A stretch of DNA of 9,694 nucleotides from Deltaproteobacteria bacterium (GCA_019308625.1 JAFDHU010000031.1:1-9694); one strand, 5' to 3'. Positions 1 to 6,604 are shown, counted from the stretch's first letter. Numbers and translations are program-made. The notes: generated by a model from the sequence alone, not told the origin.

Positions 1-14
1 CTGCTTTTTAAAAC

Positions 15-42
15 CTTGAACTTTGAACCTTGAACTTTGAAC
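15..42. repeat. Heptanucleotide tandem repeat (YTTGAAC)x4
   Basis: Four consecutive 7-bp units alternate CTTGAAC, TTTGAAC, CTTGAAC, TTTGAAC, which makes two perfect copies of a 14-bp unit. A degenerate unit (TTAAAAC) may precede them at 8-14. The array ends inside the proposed TTG start codon of the next gene (37-39), so it occupies the place where a ribosome-binding site would normally sit. Short arrays of this kind are usually variable-copy intergenic repeats; a role here is not shown. Confidence 0.8.
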
Positions 43-943
43 GTCCAGCGCCTCAATCTCCTGCTCCTGGCCATTGCCACGGTCTTCCTTATCTGGCTGC
101 TTAAGGAAATCGGCTGGAGTGCGCTGCTGAAGCATCTCCGGCAGGTGGGCTGGGGCTGGCCCCTGCTGCTTTTGCCTTACGGCCTGGTGAACTGGTTGGA
201 GGCCGTGGCCTGGGAGTTTTTGCTGGTCACCAAGGGGACCTGCCCGGGGCTGGGCTTCCTCTTCTGGATACGCCTGGGGGGTGAGGCCTTGAACCAGCTC
301 ACTCCCACCGCCAGCCTGGGAGGCGAGCCTTACAAGGCCGTCCGCCTCCAGGCCGCCGGCCTCTCCTTTGAGGAGGCCACCGCCTCGGTGGTCATCCACA
401 AGGTCCTGAAAGTCTTGAGCCTCCTGCTGTATATTGTCCTGGGACTGCTTATGGCGCCGCTGCTGCTGCCCGAGGCCTCCTCCCACCTCACCGCCCTGAG
501 TCTGGCGGCCGCCGGCCTGGGGCTGGCCATCCTGGCCTTCACTCTGGTTCAGCACAAAGATCCCGCCACCTGGGCTCTCAAACTCCCGGCTGGACGCCCG
601 CCTGGCCTCCTTCTACCGCGGCCATCCCGGCAGAAGCGGGCTGGCCTTTCTGTTCCTCTTCCTGGCCTGGCTCTGCCATGCGGTGGAAGTCTACCTTATC
701 TTTCGGCTTCTGGGGCACCCCATTGGCTGGGGCACAGCCCTGTGCCTGGATGCCCTGGCTATGATTTTCACCTCCATCGGCTTCTTTATCCCGGCGTCCC
801 TGGGATTCCAGGAAGGGGGCAACATCCTGCTGGCCCTGGGGTTTCACCTGGGGGCGCCCCTGGGCGCGGCGTTCAGCGTTCTCAGGCGGGTGCGGGAGGC
901 GGCCTGGATGGGCCTGGGTCTGGCAGCTGCAGCTTTGAAATAA
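37..943 (+). CDS. Flippase-like integral membrane protein (LPG_synthase_TM/UPF0104 type), frameshifted
   Basis: This is a multi-pass inner-membrane protein resembling the lysylphosphatidylglycerol-synthase transmembrane family, which includes HpnL-like and other putative lipid flippases. The first half (from TTG at 37) reads as hydrophobic helices with a family-like segment: RLGGEALNQLTPTASLGGEP, followed by a helix starting around VVIHKVLKV. After about 575-595 this frame turns into Pro/Gly/Arg-rich nonsense. The neighbouring frame then continues sensibly from about 589 (SRLDARLASFYRGHPGR) through EVYLIFRLLG and the family-typical IPASLGFQEGG near the C-terminus, stopping at 941-943. Joined, the protein would be about 300 residues, normal for the family. 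One extra base, or two missing ones, explains the break; it could be a real mutation or a sequencing/assembly error. Read without correction, the first frame stops at 990. No Shine-Dalgarno is visible, and an in-frame TGA at 31-33 rules out a start further upstream. The substrate is unknown. Confidence 0.75.
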
Positions 944-953
944 GGTGTTTTGA

Positions 954-1017
954 GGGGAGGGGGCAGGGGCCGGTGGCACAGGTTTTCTAACCTGTGAAGG
1001 TCCCTGGCTCCCTCCCC
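954..1017 (+). terminator. Long imperfect hairpin downstream of the membrane-protein gene
   Basis: The outer stem pairs 954-971 (GGGGAGGGGGCAGGGGCC) with 999-1017, giving 18 pairs with two G-U wobbles (962/1009, 969/1001) and one bulged base (1006). After a small internal loop, an inner perfect 8-bp stem CACAGGTT (977-984)/AACCTGTG (989-996) closes a TTCT loop. Both wobbles are G-U when read as plus-strand RNA, so the plus transcript folds better than the minus one. No T-tract follows, so it is not a classical intrinsic terminator. It may be a 3'-end protecting hairpin, a bidirectional block between convergent genes, or a REP-like repeat. Confidence 0.5.
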
Positions 1018-1034
1018 CGACAATCCCTAAACCT

Positions 1035-1065
1035 CAAACACAAAGGGCTGACCGATGGTCAGCCC
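1035..1065 (-). terminator. Intrinsic terminator of the receiver-protein gene
   Basis: A perfect 9-bp stem, GGGCTGACC (1045-1053) and GGTCAGCCC (1057-1065), encloses a 3-nt loop. Read on the minus strand it is followed directly by TTTGTGTTTG (1044-1035). It lies about 50 bp past the stop codon of the minus-strand receiver gene, the expected place for its terminator. Confidence 0.8.
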
Positions 1066-1112
1066 TCCAGCTTGGGATAATTTCCTCCCCACCTGCGGCA
1101 GGTCCGGTCCCC

Positions 1113-1649
1113 TTAGCGCAGCAGCCGCAAAACCTCCGCCTTCAACCGGCGCATTTCCTCTTCCACCTGCAGACGGTGCCGGCGGCGGATGGCGTCCCGG
1201 ATTTTGCAGGCCATTTCATCCAGAGTCAGCGGTTTGATGACGATCTCCATCCGCTCCAAATAGGCTATCTGCGGGGGCGAGAAGCCGGGGCGGCCCCTGG
1301 CCTGCGAAGGCGGAATCCATTGATAAGCCACCTCCGTGGCTTCTTCCGCCCTGCGGGCCATAGCCCGGGAGGTCTGTTCCCGCTGGTGAACCATGAGAAT
1401 GAAATGGGTGGCGGGAAACCGCTGACTGCAGCTTTCCAGCAGGGCCTGGTAGCCCGGCAGGGTGAAGTCGGTGATCACCAGGTCGTAGGAGCTTTCCTCC
1501 AGGGCCGCCAGGGCTTCGTCCACCGTGGCCGTCAAACGAAATTCCTCAAAGCCGATGAGTTTGATGACCTGGGTGAGGAAGTCCCGGCACCAATCGTCCT
1601 GATCCACTACCAGGATGCGCCCCCGGCATACATAATGCCTGGTTTCCAT
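1113..1649 (-). CDS. Stand-alone atypical response-regulator receiver protein
   Basis: A cytoplasmic signalling protein of 178 residues with one receiver domain and no DNA-binding or enzymatic output domain. The first strand reads RILVVDQDDW and the phospho-acceptor strand YDLVITDFTLPG, making D61 the likely phosphorylated residue; the conserved lysine is K139 in IVIKP. Two usual positions are altered. The second acid of the acidic pair is Q17, and the Thr/Ser expected at the end of beta-4 appears to be V87. About 30 extra residues lie between beta-4 and beta-5 (roughly 88-135), including a Pro-rich piece. The C-terminus (about 156-178) is a charged, helical, coiled-coil-like tail. The start is backed by AGGAAAG six bases upstream, and a promoter lies at 1704-1732. 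The histidine kinase at 8236-9381 is a conceivable partner, but nothing links them except being in the same window. Confidence 0.85.
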   Translation of the reverse strand: METRHYVCRGRILVVDQDDWCRDFLTQVIKLIGFEEFRLTATVDEALAALEESSYDLVITDFTLPGYQALLESCSQRFPATHFILMVHQREQTSRAMARRAEEATEVAYQWIPPSQARGRPGFSPPQIAYLERMEIVIKPLTLDEMACKIRDAIRRRHRLQVEEEMRRLKAEVLRLLR

Positions 1650-1703
1650 AACCGTCTTTCCTGCCGCGAGGAGGGATGTTTGCGCCGACGCAATGTCAGG
1701 GTT

Positions 1704-1732
1704 AATTTACTATGAATCGCTCCGGCTGGCAA
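1704..1732 (-). promoter_or_regulatory. Sigma-70-type promoter of the receiver gene
   Basis: On the minus strand a -35 TTGCCA (1732-1727) and a -10 TAAATT (1709-1704) are separated by exactly 17 bases. Transcription would start near 1697, giving a leader of about 48 nt before the ATG at 1649. This suggests the receiver gene can be expressed independently of the DUF1015 gene upstream of it. Confidence 0.5.
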
Positions 1733-1804
1733 GATGGAGCATAAGGGGGAACGGCACTGGCCGTCCGCGGCCCGATGGCTTCCTTTCCCTCCCTCACCGC
1801 TCAA

Positions 1805-3166
1805 TCAGGCCGGCAGGGTGATTTCCTCCTCCGGATTGATGAGATTGAGAATCAGGCCGGTCATCACCTTGGGGTAGAAATAGGTGGACTTCCGGGGCAT
1901 GATGAGGCCGGCGGAGGCCACCTCCCGCACCTGGTCTATGCGGGTGGGGTTCAGGACAAAAGCCAGATTGGCTTCTTTGCGACGCAGGAGCTCCAACACC
2001 TCGGTGATTTTGCTGGAATACTTGCAGGTCTCCGGGTCGTCCTGGGCCTTGGCGTCCAGGCCCAAAATCTTGTCAAACACCATGTAGTTCAGCACTGCCA
2101 CATCCAGTTGCGCCAGGGCCGGGTGCATCTGCCGGGTGAGGATTTTCTGCCGCACGGCCTCCCGGAGCCTGAGCCGCCAGGCCTTGAGCCCGAACCCCAA
2201 CATAATGAACACCGTCTCCTTCGGGTCGGACGTGGCCAGGTGGTCCTGGAGGAACCGGGCGTAAGCCTCCGGGTCCTCCCTGGGGCCCTCCAGGGGCTCC
2301 ACCTGGAAGTATGCCGCCAACCGGCCCACCAGCCCCTGTTCGTCCAGGTGCTTCCGGATTCTGGGGCCGCCCAGCAGGCGGTGGGCCATGAGCACCACCA
2401 GACCCGGATCATAGAGATTGGCCAGATACATGAGAATGTAGTTGAAGGAGGCCTGGGGCGAGGCGCCGGGATAGCGCTCCCGGGCCCATTTCTGGAAGGC
2501 CAGCCCGGTTTCGTAGCGGTGGTGGCCGTCGGCGATGAACAGCTTGAGGGGCAGCAGGGCCTGGTAGACGGCCTTAAGACACTCCGGCTCGGTGACCCGG
2601 AAAAGCCTTTGGCCCCGGCCTTCTCTGTCGGTAAAAGCCAAAAACGGCTCGGGGGGCAGACAGGCCCGCAGCCTCTCCAGAATCCCTCCCGCCTGGTCGG
2701 GGAACAGGGCAAAAATGGGGGAGAAGTGGGCCTGGCAGTGCTTCAGGAGTTCCAGGCGGTCAGCCTTGTGGGCCGAAAAGGTCTGCTCATGAGGCAGAAT
2801 GACCCCCTTGCTGAAGGGCTCCAGCCTTACTAAGGCCGCCAGTCCGACCCGGGTGTAGGACCTGCCCTCATGTTCAAAAGTGGTTTCCCAAAAGTAATAG
2901 GCCGGCTGAGGATTGCGGCGGAACACTCCTTCCCGCCGCCATTGCTTAAACAGAGCGGCGGCCCGGGTATAGCGGTTGTCCAGGGGGGTGTCGCCGGGCT
3001 GGGCCCGGGGGAGGTCCAGGTGCACCATGTTGTAGGGGTGGAGTGCGGCCAAGGCTTCCCTCTCCTCCGGACGGATGACGTCATAAGGAGGGGTCACCAC
3101 CCTGGCCAAAGATTGCACCTTGTCAGGGTTGAAGTAGAGACCCCGGAAAGGGGCTACCTGGGCCAC
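1805..3166 (-). CDS. DUF1015 family protein of unknown function
   Basis: A soluble protein of about 453 residues matching the DUF1015 family (PF06245), found across bacteria and without an established biochemical role. Family-like features are the N-terminal VAPFRGLYFNPDKV and VVTPPYDVI segments, and the motif FIADGHHRYETGLAF near residues 207-221. No signal peptide or membrane helix is apparent. An ATG at 3199 lies in frame, but it sits directly beside the predicted -10 box and has no ribosome-binding site. A strong AGGAGG (3180-3175) instead lies 8 bases before the GTG at 3166 (5 before another GTG at 3169), and starting there gives the family-like N-terminus MAQVAPFRG. The receiver gene lies 155 bp downstream on the same strand but has its own promoter. 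The function cannot be inferred from these neighbours. Confidence 0.88.
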   Translation of the reverse strand: MAQVAPFRGLYFNPDKVQSLARVVTPPYDVIRPEEREALAALHPYNMVHLDLPRAQPGDTPLDNRYTRAAALFKQWRREGVFRRNPQPAYYFWETTFEHEGRSYTRVGLAALVRLEPFSKGVILPHEQTFSAHKADRLELLKHCQAHFSPIFALFPDQAGGILERLRACLPPEPFLAFTDREGRGQRLFRVTEPECLKAVYQALLPLKLFIADGHHRYETGLAFQKWARERYPGASPQASFNYILMYLANLYDPGLVVLMAHRLLGGPRIRKHLDEQGLVGRLAAYFQVEPLEGPREDPEAYARFLQDHLATSDPKETVFIMLGFGLKAWRLRLREAVRQKILTRQMHPALAQLDVAVLNYMVFDKILGLDAKAQDDPETCKYSSKITEVLELLRRKEANLAFVLNPTRIDQVREVASAGLIMPRKSTYFYPKVMTGLILNLINPEEEITLPA

Positions 3167-3174
3167 CACGCAAT

Positions 3175-3180
3175 CCTCCT
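3175..3180 (-). promoter_or_regulatory. Ribosome-binding site that decides the DUF1015 start
   Basis: Minus-strand AGGAGG, eight bases ahead of the GTG at 3166 and five ahead of the GTG at 3169. It lies inside the open frame of the longer ATG candidate (3199) and argues against that start. Confidence 0.7.
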
Positions 3181-3199
3181 GAATTTTGGGATTCCGCAT

Positions 3200-3227
3200 A
3201 ATTTATCAACAATCTCCGGCAGGTCAA
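3200..3227 (-). promoter_or_regulatory. Sigma-70-type promoter of the DUF1015 gene
   Basis: Minus-strand -35 TTGACC (3227-3222) and -10 TAAATT (3205-3200) with a 16-base spacer. The start point would be near 3193, giving a short leader of about 25 nt that contains the AGGAGG and leads to the GTG start. The same -10 hexamer is used for the receiver gene. Confidence 0.55.
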
Positions 3228-3277
3228 TAGCACAGGTGTCCCTTCCCCGGCCAACCGGGGAAATCATTAAAAAAGAG

Positions 3278-3308
3278 TTGACCACGCCGCTTCTTGAGGT
3301 TATATAGT
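3278..3308 (+). promoter_or_regulatory. Promoter of the speD-corC run
   Basis: Plus-strand -35 TTGACC (3278-3283) is followed after 17 bases by TATATA (3301-3306); TATAGT at 3303-3308 with a 19-base spacer is the alternative -10. Transcription would begin around 3313, leaving a leader of about 180 nt before speD. The -35 overlaps the left arm of an 11-bp inverted repeat (3280-3350), which suggests control by a DNA-binding protein. Confidence 0.55.
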
Positions 3309-3350
3309 TTTGACTTAAGACGCGGCGCCTGGTAAACCCGCGGCGTGGTC
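3280..3350. repeat. 11-bp perfect inverted repeat flanking the speD promoter
   Basis: GACCACGCCGC (3280-3290) and GCGGCGTGGTC (3340-3350) are exact reverse complements with 49 bases between them. The left arm covers most of the predicted -35 box and the right arm lies about 30 bp past the predicted start point. It could be a paired operator or a cruciform. Read on the minus strand, it is a hairpin followed by CTCTTTTTT, so a minus-strand terminator is also possible. Confidence 0.6.
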
Positions 3351-3491
3351 CTAATCAACCCTTTCCCTGAAGGGTGAGGGTATTTTGTGTGTCAACCGAG
3401 CTGCTGGAGCTTCAGCCGGGCGGTTCGGGGACGAGGTACAACACCTTGAGGCTCCATTTGGGCGGAGCCCGGCTCGGGGAGGACCTCAACC
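3351..3491 (+). other. Untranslated leader of speD with local fold potential
   Basis: No convincing gene is seen in the 325-bp gap 3167-3491. This part would be transcribed ahead of speD. It contains GGCTCC (3450-3455)/GGAGCC (3464-3469) with an 8-nt loop, enclosed by TTGAGG (3446-3451) and CCTCAA (3484-3489), which share two bases with the inner stem and so compete in part. The speD ribosome-binding site GGGGAGG (3476-3482) falls inside the outer pairing, so folding could mask it. It resembles no riboswitch I recognise. Confidence 0.35.
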
Positions 3492-3923
3492 TTGGAAAAC
3501 ATGGCTTTCGGTTACGGGCTGCACCTGACCCTGGACGGCTACGAGTGCAGCCAGGAGCAGTTGGCCAGCCTGGACGTGGTCTATGAGTTTCTGGATCGCT
3601 GCCCCGAGGTGATCCAGATGACCAAAATCATGCCCCCGTATGTCTTCAAGTATCATGCTCCAGCGCCGGAAGACTGGGGTATCTCCGGGTTTGTCCTTAT
3701 TGCCGAGAGCCACATCAGTATCCACACCTATCCTGAGAAGCGCTATCTCAGCCTGGATATCTTTTCCTGCAAACACTTTGATCATCACCCCGCGCTGGCC
3801 TACGTCACCGAGCTGTTCGGCATCGGCCGGTATGAGCTTAACTTGCTGGATCGGGGCCTGGAATTCCCTCGGAACGTGGCCGCGGTAGAGCGCTTTCTCA
3901 AGGCAGAGCGCAAGCAGATGTGA
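3492..3923 (+). CDS. speD: S-adenosylmethionine decarboxylase proenzyme
   Basis: Catalyses decarboxylation of S-adenosylmethionine to supply the aminopropyl donor for spermidine synthesis in the cytoplasm. The protein is made as a proenzyme that cleaves itself between Glu and Ser, turning the serine into a pyruvoyl cofactor. The cleavage motif is E72-S73 in AESHISIHTYPE, with H78 and C93 matching the processing and catalytic residues of the small bacterial/archaeal class (the S63/H68/C83 pattern described for Thermotoga). The length of 143 residues is normal for this class. The start is uncertain: TTG at 3492 lies nine bases after GGAGG, while ATG at 3501 gives a normal N-terminus (MAFGYGLHLTLDGYEC) but has only weak upstream pairing. 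The gene ends 8 bases before the preferred corC start, so the two are probably co-transcribed. No spermidine synthase gene (speE) is present in the window. Confidence 0.93.
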   Translation: MENMAFGYGLHLTLDGYECSQEQLASLDVVYEFLDRCPEVIQMTKIMPPYVFKYHAPAPEDWGISGFVLIAESHISIHTYPEKRYLSLDIFSCKHFDHHPALAYVTELFGIGRYELNLLDRGLEFPRNVAAVERFLKAERKQM

Positions 3924-3931
3924 GGCTGAGC

Positions 3932-4822
3932 ATGGGCGAGGGCGATAGTCCCCGACCAGGCTGGTTCCAACGACTCTGGCAACGCTGGCTCACCCGCCGG
4001 GCCGTCTCCCATCCGGAAGATCTGGAGCGGCAAATCCGCCACCTCATTGAGATATGCGAAGCCCGCGGTCTGCTTTCCCGCCAGGAAAAAGAGCTGATTG
4101 ACAGCATCTTTGAGTTCCGCAAGACCCTGGTGCGGGAAGTCATGGTGCCCCGCCTGGAGATCATCGGTGTAGAGCGCTACACCCCCCTCAAAGACATCAT
4201 CTCCCTGGTGCTGGAACGGGGACATTCCCGACTGCCGGTCTTTGAAGGCGACATAGATCATATCGTGGGCATTCTGCTGGCCAAGGACCTTCTGGCTTTA
4301 TGGCGGCTTCCCGAAAACGAGCAGGACCTGGAGCAGGTGCTACGCCCGCCGTACTTTATCCCGGAGAGCAAGAAAATCAGCGACCTGCTGCGGGACATGG
4401 TGGAGCGCAAAACCCAGATTGCCATAGTCATTGACGAATACGGCGGCACCGCCGGCCTTATCACCCTGGAGGACATCCTGGAGGAAATTGTCGGGGAAAT
4501 CTATGACGAATACGACCAACTGGAGCCCCGCCTGATTCCCCAGGAGGACAACTCGGTCCTAGTGGACGCCCGTCTGGACGTGGAAGAGCTCATGGAGTTT
4601 TTCCACCTGGATTGGAAGCACCTTCCCGAAGGCAAGTTTGAATCCGTGGGGGGTCTGCTCATTCAGCTTCTAGGTCGGGTACCCCAGGTAAACGACAAGG
4701 TGGTTATTGACCACCTGGAACTCACCGTGGTGGAGGCCGACGCCCGGCGGGCCAAACGGGTGCTGGTCAAGCCCCTGGAACCAACTCCGAGCGGCGACAC
4801 CCCTTCCGGGACGGCAGACTGA
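3932..4822 (+). CDS. corC: CorC/HlyC-type CBS-domain protein (magnesium/cobalt efflux-linked)
   Basis: A cytoplasmic protein of 296 residues of the short CorC (YbeX) type, without the N-terminal membrane domain of the larger hemolysin-C-like proteins. An N-terminal helical segment is followed by a first CBS domain starting near VREVMVPR (67-74) and running through GHSRLPVFEG. The second CBS domain contains IVIDEYGGTAGLITLEDILE, followed by the acidic EEIVGEIYDEYD, and a CorC_HlyC transporter-associated domain occupies about residues 205-285. Family members are linked to Mg2+/Co2+ handling and bind adenine nucleotides in the CBS pair. ATG 3932 is preferred because GAGG lies six bases upstream; a GTG at 3920 overlapping the speD stop is an alternative. 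Its position just before lnt matches the corC-lnt pairing known from enterobacteria and many other Gram-negatives. Confidence 0.9.
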   Translation: MGEGDSPRPGWFQRLWQRWLTRRAVSHPEDLERQIRHLIEICEARGLLSRQEKELIDSIFEFRKTLVREVMVPRLEIIGVERYTPLKDIISLVLERGHSRLPVFEGDIDHIVGILLAKDLLALWRLPENEQDLEQVLRPPYFIPESKKISDLLRDMVERKTQIAIVIDEYGGTAGLITLEDILEEIVGEIYDEYDQLEPRLIPQEDNSVLVDARLDVEELMEFFHLDWKHLPEGKFESVGGLLIQLLGRVPQVNDKVVIDHLELTVVEADARRAKRVLVKPLEPTPSGDTPSGTAD

Positions 4823-4979
4823 GGGCTTGCCTCTTCCCGGAGAGCTCTGGGGCAGGTGAGACACCTGACGGGGGGAGCCCAGTCCCTCCCCTTGCAGTTC
4901 TCGAACTTTTTTCCCAAAATTGGTCCAGGCTGTTCGGGAGGTAACCAACAATCCCCAATAAGCTACGGTAGCCGCTATC
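4823..4979 (+). other. corC-lnt intergenic gap with short hairpins
   Basis: This 157-bp gap holds no gene. CAGGTG (4853-4858)/CACCTG (4862-4867) forms a perfect 6-bp hairpin with a 3-nt loop. Further on, AGTT-CTCG-AACT is followed by a run of T. Neither is strong enough to call a terminator, so read-through from corC into lnt is plausible. A GGGAGG at 4936-4941 is too far from the lnt start to serve it. Confidence 0.3.
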
Positions 4980-6536
4980 TTGTTCCACGCTCATTTTTCC
5001 CTGTTCCGCTCCCGGGCCCGGTTGAGCTTGGGCCACTGGCTGGCCTGTATGCTTTCCGGCTTGGCCTTGGCCGCCGCCTTCCCCAAATGGGACCAGACCT
5101 ACCTTCTGCCCGTGGCCCTTTGGCCCCTGTTCTATGCCCTCCAGGATCAGTCTCCCGGGCGGGCCTTCCGGTTGGGGTACGTCTTCGGGTTGGCCTTTTA
5201 CTCCGGCCTGCTTTACTGGATTGCCTATGTGACCCACGTCTTTGGCCGGCTGCCGCTGCCCCTGGCCGTGGCAGTCATGCTGCTGCTGGCCGGCTTTCTG
5301 AGCCTGTATCGGGCCCTGTGGGCGGCAGGGGTGGCCTGGGCCGCCCGCCGCGGGGCCAGCCCCCTGTGGGTGGCCCCCGCCCTCTGGGTGGCCCTGGAGT
5401 ACCTCCAGGCCAACTTCCCCTTCGGCGGCTTTCCCTGGGAACTTCTGGGCTACGGCCTGTACCGCTATCCCATGCTGCTCCAGGTGGCGGACCTGACCGG
5501 AGTCTACGGCCTGTCCTTTATGGTGGTCCTGGTAAATGTGCTTCTCTTCCTGATGACCACCCGCCGGTTCGGCCCCCTGAAACACACCATGCGCCAGGAG
5601 GCCCTGCCGCTCTTGCTCATCATGTTCTGCGTGGGCTACGGGGCCAACCGTCTGGCCGCGGTCAAGCAGATGGTCAAAAGTCATCCCCAAATCAAAGTGG
5701 CCGTGACCCAGGGGAACATCAAGCAGGGGGAGAAGTGGAATCCCAAGATGGTGGATTTTACCCTGAAGCGCTACGCTGAACTCACCGAAAAAAGCCGGGG
5801 CGCCCGCCTCATCATCTGGCCCGAAACCGCGGCCCCTTTCTTTTACCTGCGCACCCCGGATTTCACCGCCAAGGTGCAGAAAATCGCCCAAAAAAGCGGG
5901 GCCTACCTCCTGTTCGGAGCCCCGGCCTGGGAGCTCACCCAGAAGGGCGAACGCTACTTCAACCGGGCCTACCTGCTCACCCCCAAAGCCGAAGTGGCCG
6001 GCTACTATGACAAAGTCCATCTGGTACCCTACGGGGAGTACGTCCCCTTGCAGCGGATTTTCTTTTTCATCCCCAAGATGGTCCCCATGATCGGAGATTT
6101 TGCCCGGGGGCGGGTGGGCGCTACCCTATCCCTGCCCGAAGGCCCGGTGGGGGTGCTGATCTGTTTTGAGTCCATCTTCCCTTACCTGGCCCGGGCCCAG
6201 ATTAACAATGGCGCCCGCCTGCTCATCAATATCACCAACGATGCCTGGTTCGGGGAGACCAGCGCGCCGTACCAGCACATGTCCATGGCGGTGGTGCGGG
6301 CCGTGGAGGGCCGGGTGGCCGTGGCCCGGGCGGCCAACACCGGCATTTCCGCCTTCATCGCCCCGGACGGCCGTATCCTCTGGACTTCAGGCCTCAATGT
6401 GGCGGCCGCCCGCACTATGGAACTGCCCTGGCTCCCCGGCGGCAGCCTTTATACCCGCTTCGGCGATGTCTTCGCCTGGGTCTGCATTCTGTTGGCCGTG
6501 GTTGTGCCCCTGACGGCGCGTCGCCGTTACAGCTAG
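4980..6536 (+). CDS. lnt: Apolipoprotein N-acyltransferase
   Basis: Performs the last step of lipoprotein maturation in the inner membrane, transferring an acyl chain from phospholipid to the N-terminal cysteine of the apolipoprotein. About six hydrophobic segments fill residues 20-210, including the family-like FGGFPWELLGYGLYRYP stretch. A carbon-nitrogen hydrolase domain follows (about 230-480), and a final membrane helix ends near residue 512. The catalytic triad is visible as E282 (IIWPETAAP), K345 (YYDKVHLVPYGEY) and C395 (VLICFESIFP), spaced like E267/K335/C387 of E. coli Lnt. Length of 518 residues is typical. The start is the weak point: TTG at 4980 is the first start codon after an in-frame stop (4959-4961) and has no Shine-Dalgarno, so a later TTG near 5022 or 5028 is possible. 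Confidence 0.93.
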   Translation: MFHAHFSLFRSRARLSLGHWLACMLSGLALAAAFPKWDQTYLLPVALWPLFYALQDQSPGRAFRLGYVFGLAFYSGLLYWIAYVTHVFGRLPLPLAVAVMLLLAGFLSLYRALWAAGVAWAARRGASPLWVAPALWVALEYLQANFPFGGFPWELLGYGLYRYPMLLQVADLTGVYGLSFMVVLVNVLLFLMTTRRFGPLKHTMRQEALPLLLIMFCVGYGANRLAAVKQMVKSHPQIKVAVTQGNIKQGEKWNPKMVDFTLKRYAELTEKSRGARLIIWPETAAPFFYLRTPDFTAKVQKIAQKSGAYLLFGAPAWELTQKGERYFNRAYLLTPKAEVAGYYDKVHLVPYGEYVPLQRIFFFIPKMVPMIGDFARGRVGATLSLPEGPVGVLICFESIFPYLARAQINNGARLLINITNDAWFGETSAPYQHMSMAVVRAVEGRVAVARAANTGISAFIAPDGRILWTSGLNVAAARTMELPWLPGGSLYTRFGDVFAWVCILLAVVVPLTARRRYS

Positions 6537-6579
6537 GGCCTGACTGGGGAATTTGCCGGTAATTCCCAAACCCGTCCTT

Positions 6580-6604
6580 CCTGCCTGAGTGCAGGGCGAT
6601 TTTT
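6580..6604 (+). terminator. Probable weak intrinsic terminator after lnt
   Basis: CCTGC (6580-6584) pairs with GCAGG (6591-6595) around a 6-nt loop, extended by one T-G wobble, and is followed by GCGA and five T residues ending at 6604. An earlier perfect 7-bp hairpin GGGAATT (6547-6553)/AATTCCC (6561-6567) has no T-tract. Together they suggest that lnt transcription ends before era. Confidence 0.4.

Noticed and set aside
1748..1766. Hairpin ACGGC-ACTG-GCCGT as terminator of the DUF1015 gene
   Set aside because: The stem is only five perfect pairs plus two after a bulge, and no T-tract follows on the minus strand.
1775..2833. 352-codon open frame on the plus strand
   Set aside because: Shadow of the DUF1015 gene; low-complexity Gly/Leu/Gln-rich translation.
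3245..3260. Hairpin CCCCGG-CCAA-CCGGGG between the divergent promoters
   Set aside because: A perfect 6-bp stem, but on neither strand is it placed after a gene with a T-tract following; no function could be supported.
3374..3586. 70-codon plus-strand frame before speD
   Set aside because: It overlaps speD out of frame, has no family resemblance and lies in the foldable leader.
4767..6020. 417-codon open frame on the minus strand
   Set aside because: Antisense to corC/lnt. Its translation is rich in Gly, Gln, His and Pro without domain logic, while lnt on the plus strand has its full catalytic triad. G+C-rich codon use produces such shadows.
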